This document shows, in pieces, positions 1 through 13,449 of a DNA stretch of 64,000 nt (the first letter of the stretch is position 1; every line of letters begins with the position of its first letter). Source of the stretch: Gigaspora rosea (Eukaryota; Glomeromycota; Glomeromycetes; Diversisporales; Gigasporaceae); the NCBI GenBank assembly GCA_003550325.1, contig QKWP01000030.1:509736-573735 (forward strand). The letters are read 5' to 3'. Position numbers and translations under genes: made by a program. The notes beneath the pieces were generated by a model. That model worked only from the letters and a program-made list of their open reading frames with translations. It searched no databases and was not told the origin of the DNA.

Positions 1-94
1 GGGGGGGGGTCTGACAAAATATAATGATTTTCCTCTTAAGTAGGGGAGGTCAAAAAAATATAACACAATTTTTTTAGAAAAAATCGTCTAAAAC

Positions 95-375
95 TGTTCC
101 AGTAGTCCAAATTTAATGATTTTGATACCATTCGATTCGTCTCGGTGAGAGGAGTCGAATAGTACCAATTTTATTTCATTTGGATTACTGGATCAAAAGT
201 CATTGGCCAAATACTATTAGTTATTATGTTTTCTTATAAAATGACTATAAAATCAATATTTTTTTGTGAAAAACTATTGATCCAGCAATCCAAATGAAAT
301 GATTTTGGTATCATTGGATTTATCTTACTGAGACAAATTGAATGGCACCTAAATCATCCAAATTGGATTACTATG
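95..375. repeat. Degenerate inverted repeat (foldback-like)
   Basis: The stretch around 100-146 (ccagtagtccaaatttaatg... ccattcgattcgtctc) recurs as its reverse complement just downstream (gtcgaatagtaccaatttt... tttggattactgg), then again in degenerate form up to about 375. Related pieces occur near 35.72 kb and 46.4 kb. It reads as a non-autonomous foldback repeat with no coding capacity. The exact ends are uncertain. Confidence 0.5.
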
Positions 376-464
376 TCACAATATATTCAAGTTTTTGTAA
401 AATTTTATATATAAACATACGGATTTTGAAAATTTTTTTATAGTAGGGGGGTCAAGCGCTACTA

Positions 465-1126
465 TGAGGGGTACATAATGTTATTTATGGATGCCCTCTA
501 AACGAGAGTACAACTAGCCACACATGCACTTTTGGTTCCTAATTAGTTCGCTTGCATGTTTTACACTAGCTGCCATTCCTTCAACCCAATTGCCTATTCA
601 AAACCATCTGATCTATATGCCATCTCTATTGGTTATAAGCCAAACAGACCTTGGGCTAATTTACCCTGCAAGCATCCAGTACCTATTGAGCAACCCTATC
701 CCATTTCAGCATCACTCCAGATTTTTAGTAACCGACACATCTGCATTATACCGATACTCGCAGTACAGTGCTACTCCAAACCATTAGGCACATCTCTTGC
801 CCTTTATAATGTTCATTCTGATCCCAGTACTGATCTTATTATGGTAGCGCCATCAAAGATCATACTCTACCTCCTTACTCAGGACTTCACAAACGGGTTT
901 CTGTTTTTCTAGTTCCTTGAATTTCTCGGTATAACAAACACCATTGCGCTCGAGAGCTCCTATTTAAGATGGTAGAACCAAGGTTACAGGTTTCATATCC
1001 AACTAATACTGAGCCAGTTACCGCAACACAGGTCTAATTTTTGTTATCGTCGCCAGTAGAATTTGAACTTTCGACCTGCGTCTTGGGGAGACAACCTAGT
1101 TACTTCTCTAAGTCATCACACCCTTT
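465..1126 (-). mobile_element. tRNA-derived SINE, diverged copy
   Basis: Read on the minus strand, the right end begins AAAGGGTGTGATGACTTAG and carries an A-box-like stretch (TTAGAGAAGTAACTAGG) and a B-box-like stretch (GTTCAAATTC) about 45 nt apart, as in a tRNA-type Pol III promoter. The body matches, with substitutions, the better-preserved copy at 48625-49331, including CCTGTGTT..GGTAAC near its 5' part and the block GTGCA.GTGTGGCTAGTTGTA near its 3' part. The 3' end (low coordinates) is diverged, so that limit is approximate. The open frames on the plus strand across it are chance. Confidence 0.75.
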
Positions 1127-1307
1127 ATTTTTTTTATTTTTTTATTGAGAATTATTTAATAGCAACCTGTCACCATAGCAACCCTATGATCAACCAATCA
1201 AAATCGATTATATGCAGCTATAGCATTAGTACCTGTATGATCCCATGAAATTTAATTTCAGAAAATCAACTTGTTTTAGATCCCGCAAAGCCAATAAGTA
1301 TACTTTA

Positions 1308-2166
1308 TTAATTGATAATCCGCCTGTCAACTGGAGAATAGGTGAAATATGACATCTTTTATCTAAAATTTTTTTCTTACTAAGTTAACAATACATGTCC
1401 ACTAATTGAAAGTTGTAAAGCTCGTCGAGACGCATCTAATAGTAGTTAATCATCCAAATTGGCCTAGTGGATGGTGAAATATTATTAAAAAACGATTGGC
1501 TGACTATATAAAAATCTGTGACTGAAATCTCATATGAAAATCACTATAGGCGAAATATGGTGTGCTTCTATTTAAAACTTTTTTCTTAATAAGTTAATAA
1601 TACATGCCTACTAATCGAAAGTTGTAGAGCTCATCAAGATATATCTAATATTGTTAGATCATCCAAATCAGCCTAGTGGATGGTGAGATATCGAGATATC
1701 GTCAAAATATAATTGGCTAACTATATAAAATCCAAATATACAAACATTGTTTACATAGAGATTTTATATAGTCGGCCAATCATTTTTATGATATTCCGCT
1801 ATCCACTGGGCCAATTTGGATGATCTAACACCATTAAATGCATCTCAATGAGCTCTACAACTTTTAATTAGTGGGCATGTATCGTAAAAAAAGTTTTAGA
1901 TAGAAGCATGCCACATTTTGCCTATAGTGATTTTTATATGAGATTTCTGTCACAGATTTTTATATACTGGTAGTCAGTCAATCGTTTTTCAATAATATCT
2001 TGCTATCTGCTAAGCTGATTTGGATGATCTAACCACTGTTAGTTGCATCTCAACGAGCTCTACAACTTTCAATTAGTGGACATATATCATTAACTTAGTA
2101 AAAAAAATTTTAAATAGAAGATGCCACATTTTGCCTATTTTTCTGTTGATAGGTGGATATCAATTA
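1308..2166. mobile_element. Inverted-repeat DNA element, family A
   Basis: The left end reads TTAATTGATAATCCGCCTGT, and the right end, reverse-complemented, reads TTAATTGATATCCACCTATC. Internally, blocks such as GTAGAGCTCATCAAG and AGTGGATGGTGA recur in both orientations. A second copy lies at 61259-61886. No coding sequence is seen. The length and internal mirrored structure fit a non-autonomous TIR or foldback transposon of unknown superfamily. Confidence 0.65.
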
Positions 2167-2439
2167 AAATATTTAATTTATAAAACGCAAACAATTACAA
2201 TATTATAACATCATAGAAAAAAAACTAAAGATCTTCATACAATACCAATTCATGTTATAAAAAAAAAACTAAAAAACTTCACACAATACTAATTCGTGTA
2301 TAAAAATATAAATATATATATTTGCAATAACCAATTACTACAAACTTCTACTTTACTCATAAGAAAACATGCCAAAGGTCAATAAAAATATACTAGTGAA
2401 GGCTACAAAGTCAATGACAATAATACCAACAAAACTTCT

Positions 2440-3080
2440 TCAAATAATATTAATGAAACAGCTAAGTTCAAGAATACTAGTAACGTGATAACAAAGCTGA
2501 AACAAATAACTAATGATGGCACTGAAATGACAAAGCCAGAATCTATTATTTTAGCAAAAAAAAAAGCCAAGAGAAAGAAAAAAGAAAAAAAATGTATTCA
2601 TATAAAAACACAGACAAGACTAACATGCTGAAATCGCAAACCAAAGCAACTGAAATGATAAAGCTTGAACCTATTATTCCAGCAAAAAAAAAATAAGCCA
2701 AAAGAAAAAAAAAAAAGAAAAAAATGTATTCACACAAAAACACAGACAAGACTTACTATGCTGAAATCACAAACCCAAAACAACTAAAACAAATTACCAA
2801 CAACAACACCAAAATAATAAAGCTCAAATCTATTATTTTAGCAAAAATAAATAAGCCAAGAAAAAAAAATGTATCTACATAAAAACACAAACAAGGCTTA
2901 CCATACTGAATCAAACCCAAAACAAATGAAACAATCATCAATGATGGCACTGAAATGGCGAAGCCTGAATCTATTATTCTAGCAAAAAAAATAGTAATAA
3001 TAAGCCAAGAAAAAAAAAAATACAACAAGACTTACTTACCAATAAGAATGTCAAAGATGAAATGGCAAAAGTTAAAATAC
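2440..3080. repeat. Tandem array of ~125-145 bp units
   Basis: Four to five diverged units share blocks such as ctattattYYagcaaaaaa, aataagccaag, atgtattca, aaaacacagacaag and cttac. On the minus strand the units contain intron-like signals: TTTCAG or ATTCAG, then four bases, then GTAAGT or GTAAGC (near 2753 and 2896), and CAG-CAT-GTTAGT near 2629. The array lies immediately 3', in minus-strand sense, of a kinase-exon remnant. The apparent inserts are mostly 4 nt, which would break frame, so I do not call exons here. Confidence 0.6.
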
Positions 3081-3204
3081 CAATTAAGGCACTAAAATGT
3101 TGAAGCCTGATATCACTATATATGACGGCTCTGAAATAATTAGTTCAAATAACAAAAGCCTAACATTTCCAAACCTCATAAACAACAAACCAAAACAATT
3201 AAAT

Positions 3205-3350
3205 CACTTAGAACTACTCAATGTTTTGAGTGCAATAGTGCTAAATAGTTTATATACTCTTTGTAAATATCATTATCACTGTCCTTAATCATTTCAACTT
3301 TTGTATGCCATCCAACTAGGTTTTGAATATGCAAAGCCAAATTTTTCTTT
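3205..3350 (-). pseudogene. Remnant of a TKL-kinase N-lobe exon
   Basis: The minus strand carries nucleotide matches to the glycine-loop exon of the kinase gene at 32864-33254. TTTGGCTTTGCA..TATTCA corresponds to GGATTCGCT..TATTCA. TAGTTGGATGGCATACAAAA corresponds to the TWLDGIRK-coding stretch. TAGCACTATTGCACTCAAAA corresponds to the IVALKT-coding stretch, where the invariant lysine lies. No usable frame remains. It is a decayed paralogous fragment; no C-lobe sequence was found beside it. Confidence 0.6.
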
Positions 3351-5249
3351 ACAGATTTGGAGTTACCACAAATAACAGTACCGAAATAATGAGAGTCTTT
3401 ATAAATAATAACACCTATGCAGCTCTACTAACTTGAAAAACAAAAGTATTAAAAAAAAAACTGAAAAAAAAACAAAAAAACCCCACAACAAAAGCAAAGC
3501 AGATCAGATCAAAAAAACTTTAATTAGATTAAATTAAGAGGGCCTAATCTGGAACTGGAATTGCATAGTGACAGGTCGCCCTATAAGAAAAATGGACCGT
3601 AAAGGTACAGGTTGGCTGAGTAAAGGCACGGGTTTTGGTGGCACGGATTAAATCCGTATTTGGTATGTAGGAGGCTTAGATTGGCACAGATAATGGCTCG
3701 GGTTTTGCAACACTTTACCAGTCCAAATAGCACAGAATTTGGCCATGTAATTAACGTGAATTAACGTGTAATAAAAAAATATAAATACAAGTAGATTACA
3801 TAAATTTATATCAACAATCAATACAATATAAACAAACTAACAACTGCTCATGTATCAAAATTTTGCAAGGAATTTTTTTTGTTAAGACACCCAGAGTAGT
3901 TTTATTAGTGAAATTATAAGATATCGCAATTTTTTAAAAAAAACGTATATTGATCTTTCGCTCTTCGTGAAATGAGCCAAAAAGTACCACCTTCAACACG
4001 TATCATTTCGCGAAATGAAGGTGCCATTACATATGACGTGTTATAATGTGCTACCTTTCCTGTACTACTTTTTACCGTGATATTCCGTCAACAGCTCTAT
4101 AAGTACCATTCCGACCATGTCATTCTGTGGATTCCAGACACAACCCATACCACACTCTGGACCACTTTTTTTATAGGTTCACTATTTTATTTTTGCTTTT
4201 TTTATTTTTTTATTTTTTTTATTTATTTTTTTATTTTTTATTTTTTATTTATTTTTTTATTTTTTTATTTTTTTTATTTTTATTTTATTTTTTGGTGCCA
4301 GCTGAAACAAAATTTTCCACCGACTTTATGTCAAAAAATATATCACTGTTTTTTTTATTTTTATTTTATTTTTTTTATGAAATAACTAATGTTCACCACA
4401 AGTAATTATCACCTGTAATTTAAATAAATAAATAAAAATAAACAATATTTCTTAAATAAAATTTAAATTTTTTTAATATTAGGGTAAGGGTAAATGTTAA
4501 ATATTAGAATAAAGGTTTATATATAGTAAAATTTAGCAAGAAATTTTTTTTTTGTATAAAAAAAAGTAGTTTTATAGGCAAGTTTTTAGGTTAAAAGCAA
4601 TTTTAGCAATTTTTTAAAAATTTTTTTGTTTTTTTTACAAAAAATTTGATTTTATATTACACCTAATCCTGAATTTTTAATTGGCAAATTGACTACAAGT
4701 GATAATCATATAGTATAAATTAGAAATATTCTTTTTTTATTTTTATTTTATTTTTATTTTATTTTTTTTATTTTTTTATTTTTTTTATTTTTTTATTTTT
4801 TTTATTTTTTTATTTTTTTATTTTTTTATTTTTTTTATTTTTTATTTTTTTTATTTTTTTATTGTTGTTCTTTACCCAACATAACTCTATCAACTTAGTA
4901 CTAGTAGTTGGATTCAAAGCTATCTCTCTATGATTCTTTCTAAATTGGATTCTAAAAGAATTTGTATTAATTAATTTTCTACAACCCAAGTTGATTTCAG
5001 TGGTCTAAAAATATTTCTTTGGACCAATTTTTGATGGGTTCCAGTTGCTATTTATTTTTGCAGCACTAGTAAATTTTTGAGATCATATGCAGTAAGGCAG
5101 AATTCTATCTGTTCTATTATATAAACAGGTTTCATCCTATTTATTACTTCTAGAAAATAGTGCTCTAGATAAACTAGATAAACATATAAGTAAAATATCC
5201 TTTCATCATGACCTATTAAGATTAGCAAAAATTAAACTATAGTAGTAGT
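3351..5249. other. Non-coding, low-complexity T-rich stretch
   Basis: No gene is seen. Runs of (TTTTATTTTT)n occupy about 4190-4380 and 4736-4862 and produce spurious Phe/Tyr/Leu-rich open frames. The rest is AT-rich intergenic sequence. Confidence 0.7.
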
Positions 5250-8200
5250 CTGATACGAATTTTCAGTACTATATGAATAGTGCTCTTAGTGTTAGAACTT
5301 GAAGCTAGTTAAAGTAGGGTTTGGTAAGTTTTCTTCTTTCTGCACCTTTTTATTTTCATCCTCATCATTTACTATTATTATAAATATCTCTACTTCTTTT
5401 TTTTCTTCTTTGGTTACTTTATCATTAATATTATTAAGCTACTATGCTTCATCTTTTTTAGGCATGCTAACCTTAGCTAGTTCTGGGTTGGGTATTCACT
5501 TTGCTTTATTGTTATTGGGCCTAAAGCTTTCTTTTTTCTTAATTTGATAGTTTTGTTTCTAATAAAAACTCTAGTACTGGCTTTTGCTTTTTCAGCTTGA
5601 ACTTCTTTTGCAAGCTTCTACAGTATCCAGAAATAGGCTTATAAAAGGTCTATAACTGGGAGCCTACTTTAAAAATTGCTAATTCTTCTAACTGCTACTT
5701 CAGATAAGTGGTTTTCTACTTCTTTTTTTTTTGCCTTTTTTTTTTATATAAATACCTCATACTTATTATCTCCCTACTCTTGGTTATAGTTATCATTATC
5801 TCCTTTAAGTTCTATCAAGCTTTATTTATACCTAGTTATGTTTTTGCCTATAAAGTAAATTGTTACACCAGACTAGAGATGGGCAAAATACAAAATTTTT
5901 ATTTTAGCATACACATGCGTATATATTTTTGCATGCATGCATGCATGTTTTGACCAAAGTTATGATTTAATTTCTTAATGCTGGCTAGAATTAATTGCAT
6001 GTATGCATGTAGTCTTGCACATAGTGCTCATCTCTACTCCAGACACTATTCTTATTATTAAATATAATGCCTACTGTTAATCCACACTATTTAGATGGCC
6101 TACACTATATAGAGTATTCAAATTAAGTAGCTCTATCTTTTTGTTAACTGACCATTATGACTCCTTCACATATTGTTCTTAGACTAAGTCAGTACATATT
6201 CAAAATTTTTGATTTAATTCTTCTATCCACTTATGGTATTCTTCTGCAATTTCTTTTTCAGATTTGGACTCTTTATCATATATATTAGAGTTATTACTTA
6301 CTAGTAGTTGATCCTTATGATCTTTATATTTTAGGTTAGCCAAGAATAAAAGCTACTCCTTAGTGATAGTAGGTAGTATACCTTCATTTTCTTTTTTAAC
6401 GTTTTAGGTTAGTTGATTTCTTGGGCTTTATTATTGACTTCAGTTTGTTAAGAAAGGGCACCTGCTATATATAAGAATGAAATTATTTTGGGTTCTAAAA
6501 CCTGAAATTAAAATTTGAAGACAAAATTGTTTTTGGGCTATTTTATTTGAAAGATGAAATTATTTGATACTTTTTTTGAGTAGACAAGATTATAAGGAAC
6601 ATTTCTATATAAATTTTATTTGCTCTTTTTTATAAAAACTTTTAATTTTCTCTAATGAAGCATAATAGATCTTTTTCAAAAATTAATTTTAATAGCATCA
6701 CTAGCATCCACATCACTATGGACTTTTCTAGCCCTGTGTTGAATTGTGTAATTTAGAGCTATAATCTTATAACCACCTTGTTTATCAACTATTTAATTTA
6801 GCTGTATAGAATCACTTTAGTGCAACATGATCAGTTACTACTACAAAAAACTTAAATCCAAAATAATAATAATAGTATTCTACCAACTACAGTACTTTAA
6901 CTTCATAGCTAAGTAGTTTTTTTCTACTTGTGATAACCTGTTACTAATATATGCAATTACATGGTCCTTATTTTCTTATTTTTTTTTGTACCAAAACTGC
7001 ACCCAACTGGTCCTGGGAGCATCCATGTGCAAGTAAAATGCAAAATAAGAGCTAAAATTAAATGAGATTTTAGTTTTTTGAAAGTATTTGTCTGTTTCTC
7101 TTCTATTTGTATTTAATGTTTTTTTAATAACAAGTATAATGGCTGGGCCACAGATACAAATCCCTTTATAAACTGCTAGTAGTTGAAGTGAGTCCTATAA
7201 AGGCCCTTAATTGTTAGAGGTCTGTAGGGTCAAATAATTTTTAACTTTTTTTTTTCATTAGGATAAATTTTCTTACACCCTATGATATTGCCAACGAAGT
7301 ATATTTAAGTTTTAAAAAAACTATATTTTTTCTAGGTTTTTTTAGACCAGCTATATTTAACTTTCAAGTACTTACTTCAAATGATTTAAAAGTTCTTGAA
7401 AGAATTTGGAGTATATATTAATATCATCAATATAGATGGCCACAAATTTCTAATATTAATTTGTTCATAAGGTGCTAAAAGCTGTCTAGCACATTACACA
7501 GACTGAATGGCATAACCCTAAATTTGTATAATGGGTAGACATCCTTTTTGGTCACCAAATTCAACTATTAATAGTTAATACACATCCAGAGTTTGCCACC
7601 TTTTTTTGCACTATTGCTACTAAGAAAGCCTATGGGCTTTTGGATTTTCTAACTAACTCTTGTTTTATTAGCTTATTTAATTCTCTATTTAAGCATTCTT
7701 GTTTATTGGAAGAGGTTCAGTAAAAATATTGCGTTATTGCTCTAGCAACCGCTATATCGATTTGGTAAGTCACAAGACTTGTTGTTTCTATTTTTTAGTA
7801 CTTATATCGAACAAATAGCTCTTATTTTTGAAGAATAACTAGGCTCTTTTTTTCTTCTCTTTTTTTAGAATTACTGCTTAGTAAATTCTTCTAGTCATTT
7901 AGCTTGAGTTAGGTTGGTGATTTCATCTTTTTGAGTAGGTACTTCATTTTAGATAGATTGCAGGACTAGGCTCATTTACCTATAAGTTGTTATATATATG
8001 GGACCCCACAGCAAAAGGTGGCAGTGGGCCAAAAAAAATTTTTTTATTTTAATTAATTTTTTGAAAAATTAGATTAATAGGATTACTATTTTTATAAAAT
8101 TACAAAAACCAAATTTTTGTCCTACTGCCCTTTTTGCTATGGAGGTCCCCCATATCTAGTTCTTCTTTTGATTCCAGGATGCAATACTCTTCTCTTATCT

Positions 8201-10080
8201 AACTCTTTACTTTTATAAGTGAATTTGTCAAAGGTATTCTTACTTTCCTGGTTCTACCCTTCTTGCTCTTGTATCAGCTTATCCATATCTGTATAGAAAA
8301 TAAAGACCTTAATTATCCATTCTTGGTGCTTTAGTATTAGCTTCTTCTTATCAAAATAGTGTTTTACTTGCATCTTTTAGAACCAATCCATGTCCAAAAA
8401 GAAAGTTTTATTTAAAAATTTGATTACCTGCAGTATACTAGAGTTAATTAAATCTTGTATAATAATTTTTACATCGTTTATTTTTCAAAGTCCTAGTTTT
8501 TATACCTATTGCTATTACTACAACTGTTGAAGACTTTACTTCAATGTAAAGTTCCAATTTATCTACTAGTTTCTTAGTTATTATGCTTATAGCAGCTCTA
8601 GAGTCTAGTATTGCTACTATAGGATTATCCTTGATACAAACAAAGCACTGAGCCATAGTAGTTTTTATTTTTCTCAAACCGTATGTGGATAGCTTCTTGA
8701 GCTAGACATAGTGGACTCCAAAAGGACCTAGCCAAATGATACCTCTGATTAGCATAGTGGAGTATTTGTCCTATAGTAACATTTGTTAGAGCATTCATGA
8801 TATCTTTAGCAACATTTTAGGGGCGCAATTTATTAATCATAGATAGTTTACACTTTCTCCTAAGCTTTTTATAAGCGTTAATTTTCTATTTCATAGAGAG
8901 TTACCTTTTCATTTATACCAGGTTGTAATCCAAGATTTTTATAGCCTCTTAGTCAATTTTTCTACCTAGATTTTGGTCTACCTTAAGCTACTCTCTTACT
9001 ACCCAATATAGAGCTAGTACCTATTTTTTCTAATGCATAGACCTTATCCTTTTTCTATCTTTATTATTATCATATGGGTATTTATTTTAATATAGTGGCT
9101 AGCTCTAACTTTCTCTTTACTCTCCTTTTTAGGTACCTTTTCTGATATACAAATTTGGAAAATGTAGCTAATTTCTCCACAATTATAGCAGTAATGTTCT
9201 TCTTAAGTTTATGACACTTTACTTGTCCCTTATTATTTTTTACTTACTTTTATCTAGATATTCCTTAGAGCTTTTTTCAGTAAGAGTTTGTAGTTCAGAT
9301 CAATTTTTTGATCTTTTGGGATAGATTGCCTAATTTCTCTTCTAACTTTTTTTAGTACTCCTTCTTTTGTATCTGCTTACTGTAATACTATCTACCTTAA
9401 CTCTGTATGTACTAATGATTGCCTCCTCTAGGGTGTTTAGTTTAGAAACCATAACAAAGATCAGAGTTTTGTCACATAGCCCACTTAAAAACATTTGAAT
9501 TATGTACAAGTCAGGTAATTCTTCTTAGGATCTCCCTTGCAATTAACTATTTGAATTTGGCCATATACACATCTACTGTACCTTTTTATCTCTATGTTGT
9601 TGTAGGTTATTCAACTCAATTTGCTTCAGTAGTACTTTTCTGGAGTAGTAGAAAATTCTACAAAGGAGTAATGAAACTTTCTTCTTCATTATCTTCATTT
9701 TCACTCCTTTAATTAGTCTTTCTTTCCTTTATACCTATCTGCTACCAATTCTTGTAGATAGCCAAATGCAATCTTTAATATTCTTTTTCCAGACCAGTTA
9801 TTAGCAATGGCAGCTCTTTCAAATGCTTCTAACTATTCAATCAGATTATCTTCATTATTACCACCAAATGGGTCAATTTTCACATGTGTAATCTTCCTCT
9901 TCTCTTTTGGGTCTTTCTTCAAATTTGCAATGGCACTTGCTACCTTACAAAGAAAGTGGTCAACTCATCCAATAGTTCTTTCCATTGGTCCTTATTTATT
10001 GTATAGCCAGATAAGCCAATTCTATTAATTTGTAACTTTTATTGGCTTTACACCACTAATACTGAATAGTTTTTAATTCA
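5250..10080 (-). mobile_element. Old, heavily decayed Ty3/gypsy LTR retrotransposon body
   Basis: Minus-strand fossils occur in Ty3/gypsy order. From high to low coordinates there is a gag-like region (~9.4-10.0 kb), a zinc-knuckle-like CYNCGE (~9.2 kb), an aspartic-protease region with VAILDSRAAISIIT (8444-8677, compare VAILDSGAAVSIIT in the element at 48-58 kb), and reverse-transcriptase blocks resembling MPFGLCN (~7.52 kb) and YIDDI (~7.42 kb). The lower part probably covered RNase H and integrase but is too decayed to delimit. No LTR pair was recognised. It is broken throughout with very many interruptions and is clearly much older than the 48-58 kb element. Confidence 0.75.
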
Positions 10081-10441
10081 GATTTTCTGAAACCAGGGAA
10101 GGTTAGCTAAAATTCTTTACGGTATCCACCACCAAACTGACAACAGCCTAATGGCCTTCTGGCACAATTAATAATAATACACAACAAAGATTAACAACCA
10201 ATCAGCCTACAATCAGGCTTAGTTAAAAAAGGTAGTTTGTTCATAGGTATGTATCCTTTTGGATTGTTGGATAAAGCTTGATCACTTGTGCTATTGTTCC
10301 TTTACTTATATCAACTACTGCTTGAAATCCACTACTTGGGACCAAAACCAAACAAACTAACTACTGCAACTATCAACTCTACATTGGGAGGGTTGAGTAA
10401 AACAATCACAGTATTCCTCAGTACATTGAAAAATCAGATTT

Positions 10442-10733
10442 GGGTCAAAATCCCGACAAACAAAATCCCGACAGGTCATAATTCCGACAAAAAAATCCTG
10501 ACAATCAAAAATCCCAACAATCAAAAAAAGCTTTCCTTGACTATAAAATCAACTAAACCAAACTCTAGCCCAGACGTTCACCATAACCCTATCCTAGGCA
10601 CTCACCTAACCCTAACCTAACTTAAATAAATTTAATGATTTCTTTGTTGTCGGAATTGTCGGGATTTTTATTGTCAGAATTTTTTTGTTGGAATTATAAC
10701 CTGTCAGGATTCTGTTTGTCAGGATTTTGACCC
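10442..10733. repeat. Foldback element (~290 bp)
   Basis: The left arm has GGGTCAAAATCCCGACAAAC and further CCCGACA/TCCGACA steps. The right arm mirrors it (gtttgtcaggattttgaccc). The arms are about 75-90 nt around a short centre. It is non-coding and MITE-like. Confidence 0.7.
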
Positions 10734-10739
10734 GCTCCC

Positions 10740-12040
10740 AAGAAATCAACCGGCAGCATAATGCAAGACTAAAATGTGTAACAGGTTATTCATGTTGTTG
10801 ATCATACATCAAAATGGTTTAAAGTTTATTTATATTTAGATTAGGGTTGGGTTAGGATTTGATGTTAGCATGATGTATAGTAAAATTGTTCAAGGAAGAC
10901 TTTTTATTAAAGCTTGAAAGATGGTTTCTTATGCAGTTTGCTAACTTTATGGCAAAATGAACGTTTGTTTTGGAGTTTCTCTAATTGTATAACATTACAC
11001 CTGATCTTGAAATCTGATTGGTAATCTGGCACTAACCTGGCACAAATTTTAGACATGCCAACATAATGGTATAATCACGTGAACAAGAAATTACAACAAA
11101 CAATTGTACCGCTTATGCCACTTAAGCAGTAGATTAGAGCAAGTTTATTTATTAGTATAGAGAGTGTATAGAGTTTAATGGAGACGAATTATTTAATATC
11201 ACAAAGGATGTATTTTCTCAAGGACACAAAGCCTTTATTTATAATAAACGGCACGTTACTACAACCATGTGGCATTTATGCTATAAATCTGATCTATTTA
11301 ACCCCCTACTATCTTTTTTTTATCGGCATGCTGTATATCGTTTTCAATAATGTTAAGGTTGGCATAGATCATCTTGTTTATTGGCTGTTTTTTAAATCGT
11401 GACCTGCCACATTTTCTTTTAAGCTAAACGAAAAGGATTTTTGTCAAATAATTTTATATTATCTTATCTGATATATCTGATATATCTATCTGATATATCT
11501 GATATATCTATCTGATATATCTGATATATCTGATATATCTATCTGATATATCTGATATATCTGATATATCTATCTGATATATCTGATATATCTGGTATAT
11601 CTATCTGATATATCTGATATATCTGATATAGCCCGAAAATTTTTTATCGTATTTGGGTTGTATTTATAAATTTTTAGTTATCACGTGAGATTATATATGT
11701 GATAAAGGTTTCACACAATAATAAATTTGTCAAGTAAATAGTACGTAATTTAAGTGTTAATTCAAATTTATTTTATTTTATTTTATTTTATTTATTTATT
11801 TATATTAATTATCATTATTATTTTGACCGTAAATGATAAAACAAATAAGCCAAACTTTGTGGTAAATTTACCCATTAAGTAACTTACTTTTACTTACCAA
11901 ATTTTAATTTATTTTTTATTTTTTTTTAAATAAACAATCTATGCGTTTCGATGAGATAATGCAGATACTCTAACTAGTCTGGTACTGCTCGATTATGTTC
12001 GATTGAGCCTTTGGGCAAATCCTTACTAGAGCAACCTCGT
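10740..12040. other. Intergenic, with a TATC/TGATATATC microsatellite
   Basis: No gene is seen. A tandem array of the unit tatctgatatatctgatata occupies about 11466-11632, and a TTTTA run lies near 11770-11800. Confidence 0.7.
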
Positions 12041-12109
12041 GAGTTGAGGTTGATAACCACGTTAGCGATATGCTGCGGCGATGATGTTGATGATTCCTAA
12101 AATCGAGTT

Positions 12110-12310
12110 GACATATGCATGACATACGTAATTCAACAGATCGAAAAGGTGGCTAAACAGAACATGAGCGCCTCACAAGGCCTGGGTAAAGGGTGGAATC
12201 ATGAGCTGAACGAAGCAGATGAGAAAAAACATGTAAAGATTATCGTGAGATGCTAAATAAGAAATTGGAGACAGGTGAGTATGATGTAAAACAACTTTCG
12301 CACAACCATC
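12110..12310 (+). pseudogene. Coding-like GC-rich island with weak HMG-box resemblance
   Basis: The plus strand is open through VIQQIEKVAKQNMSAS and then GLGKGWNHELNEADEKKH. A one-base frame change is then needed to continue as DYREMLNKKLET, ending at a good splice donor (acag/gtgagt, ~12283). The pattern LGxxW..L.EADEKKH..YREM resembles helices 2-3 of an HMG box, a family common in AM fungi, but this is inference from a short stretch. The GC content stands out from the flanks. A similar island lies at 18688-18831. It may be a decayed exon or two exons with an unseen short intron. Confidence 0.3.
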
Positions 12311-12673
12311 GAACCTGAGCAAGTACAAGCAAAGGAAACCGACCCCAACAATTACATTAGGTATAGTCAATTCTGTTGAAAGAGGTAGAACAATTCCCAT
12401 CTTTACCTCTATTAAATAACCACTCCTTATGACCTCATACTTATTCAACTATCCATTATCCCTTATTCAATACATCATACTTATCCGACTCTTAAATGCA
12501 TCACCCCTGTCATCAATACTAAATACTTACTTAATGATAATGGGCCCAGGTTATGGTCTCGTGACAAATGATGTCCCGTGACCATGGCTTTAGAAAACTT
12601 TGAAAAGATTAGAAAACAATAAATCGCAATTTTTATCGATATCACATTATAAACCAATTTTATCCTTTTTTCA

Positions 12674-12769
12674 TACATGTGAGGTTACATGATAAAAATC
12701 CGCAAATATAATTGGTTAACTATTTTTGTCCACCAATTATATTTGCGTATTTGTGTGTAACTTCACGTG
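12674..12769. repeat. Short hairpin-forming inverted repeat
   Basis: The arms catgtgaggttacatg... ccgcaaatataattgg and ccaattatatttgcg... gtgtgtaacttcacgtg are mutual reverse complements with a loop of about 15 nt. It is probably a small foldback element. Confidence 0.6.
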
Positions 12770-13449
12770 CAGGAACAAGTGCATTCGAAAAAATGAATAT
12801 TAAGTAAAAATTTATAAAATAATAGTTAAAATATTCAAAAAAACTAAGCATAAATATTAAGTTAAACCTTAATAATAAAGATCTTATTTTTGTATCTTGG
12901 TATTAGTTTATTAGAAGTAAGTCTTCTGAGTGCGTAATTATAGACATGATTTAATTTAATAACTATGATATAAAGATATATATAGTATAAATTAAATGCC
13001 AACTTGAGAATTACTTTTAGAATTTCATCTCTAATAAATTAACGATCATTTTGATCAGCAAAAATAATACTAAATTTGATATCGCAATAAAAAACATTGG
13101 TCATTACCAAAACAATTTTTCCAAAATAATATCGAAATTTTCTAGGGGCCCTGCCTGTGACTTTGTTCACGGCATCAACATGAAATGTCAGGTGGGCGGG
13201 ATCATGGTTGCAATTACATTTTGTTTCTCAAAAATTTATATAGTAGCTTTTATAAACAATAATATAATATTACAAGTGTTTTGGAGTGCAGCTGGCACTC
13301 TTTCAAAGCTACAAAGTGAACGAATTCGATTTTTTAAAATTCCACTATGTCCCAACTATCATGCTAAATCTCATACTAACTATTATGCTACAGTCTATAC
13401 TATTATGCATGCCCATACTAACTACCGTGCTACTGACTATCTTGCTATG

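Noticed and set aside
524-912. Two overlapping plus-strand open frames
   Set aside because: They lie antisense inside a SINE copy.
4077-4405. Phe/Tyr-rich open frames
   Set aside because: They are translations of (TTTTATTT)n low-complexity sequence.
11466-11632. Regular TATCTGATATATC repeats as a CRISPR array
   Set aside because: It is a simple microsatellite with no spacers.
12173-12448. Minus-strand 91-codon open frame
   Set aside because: It is antisense to the coding-like island, and its composition is not protein-like.
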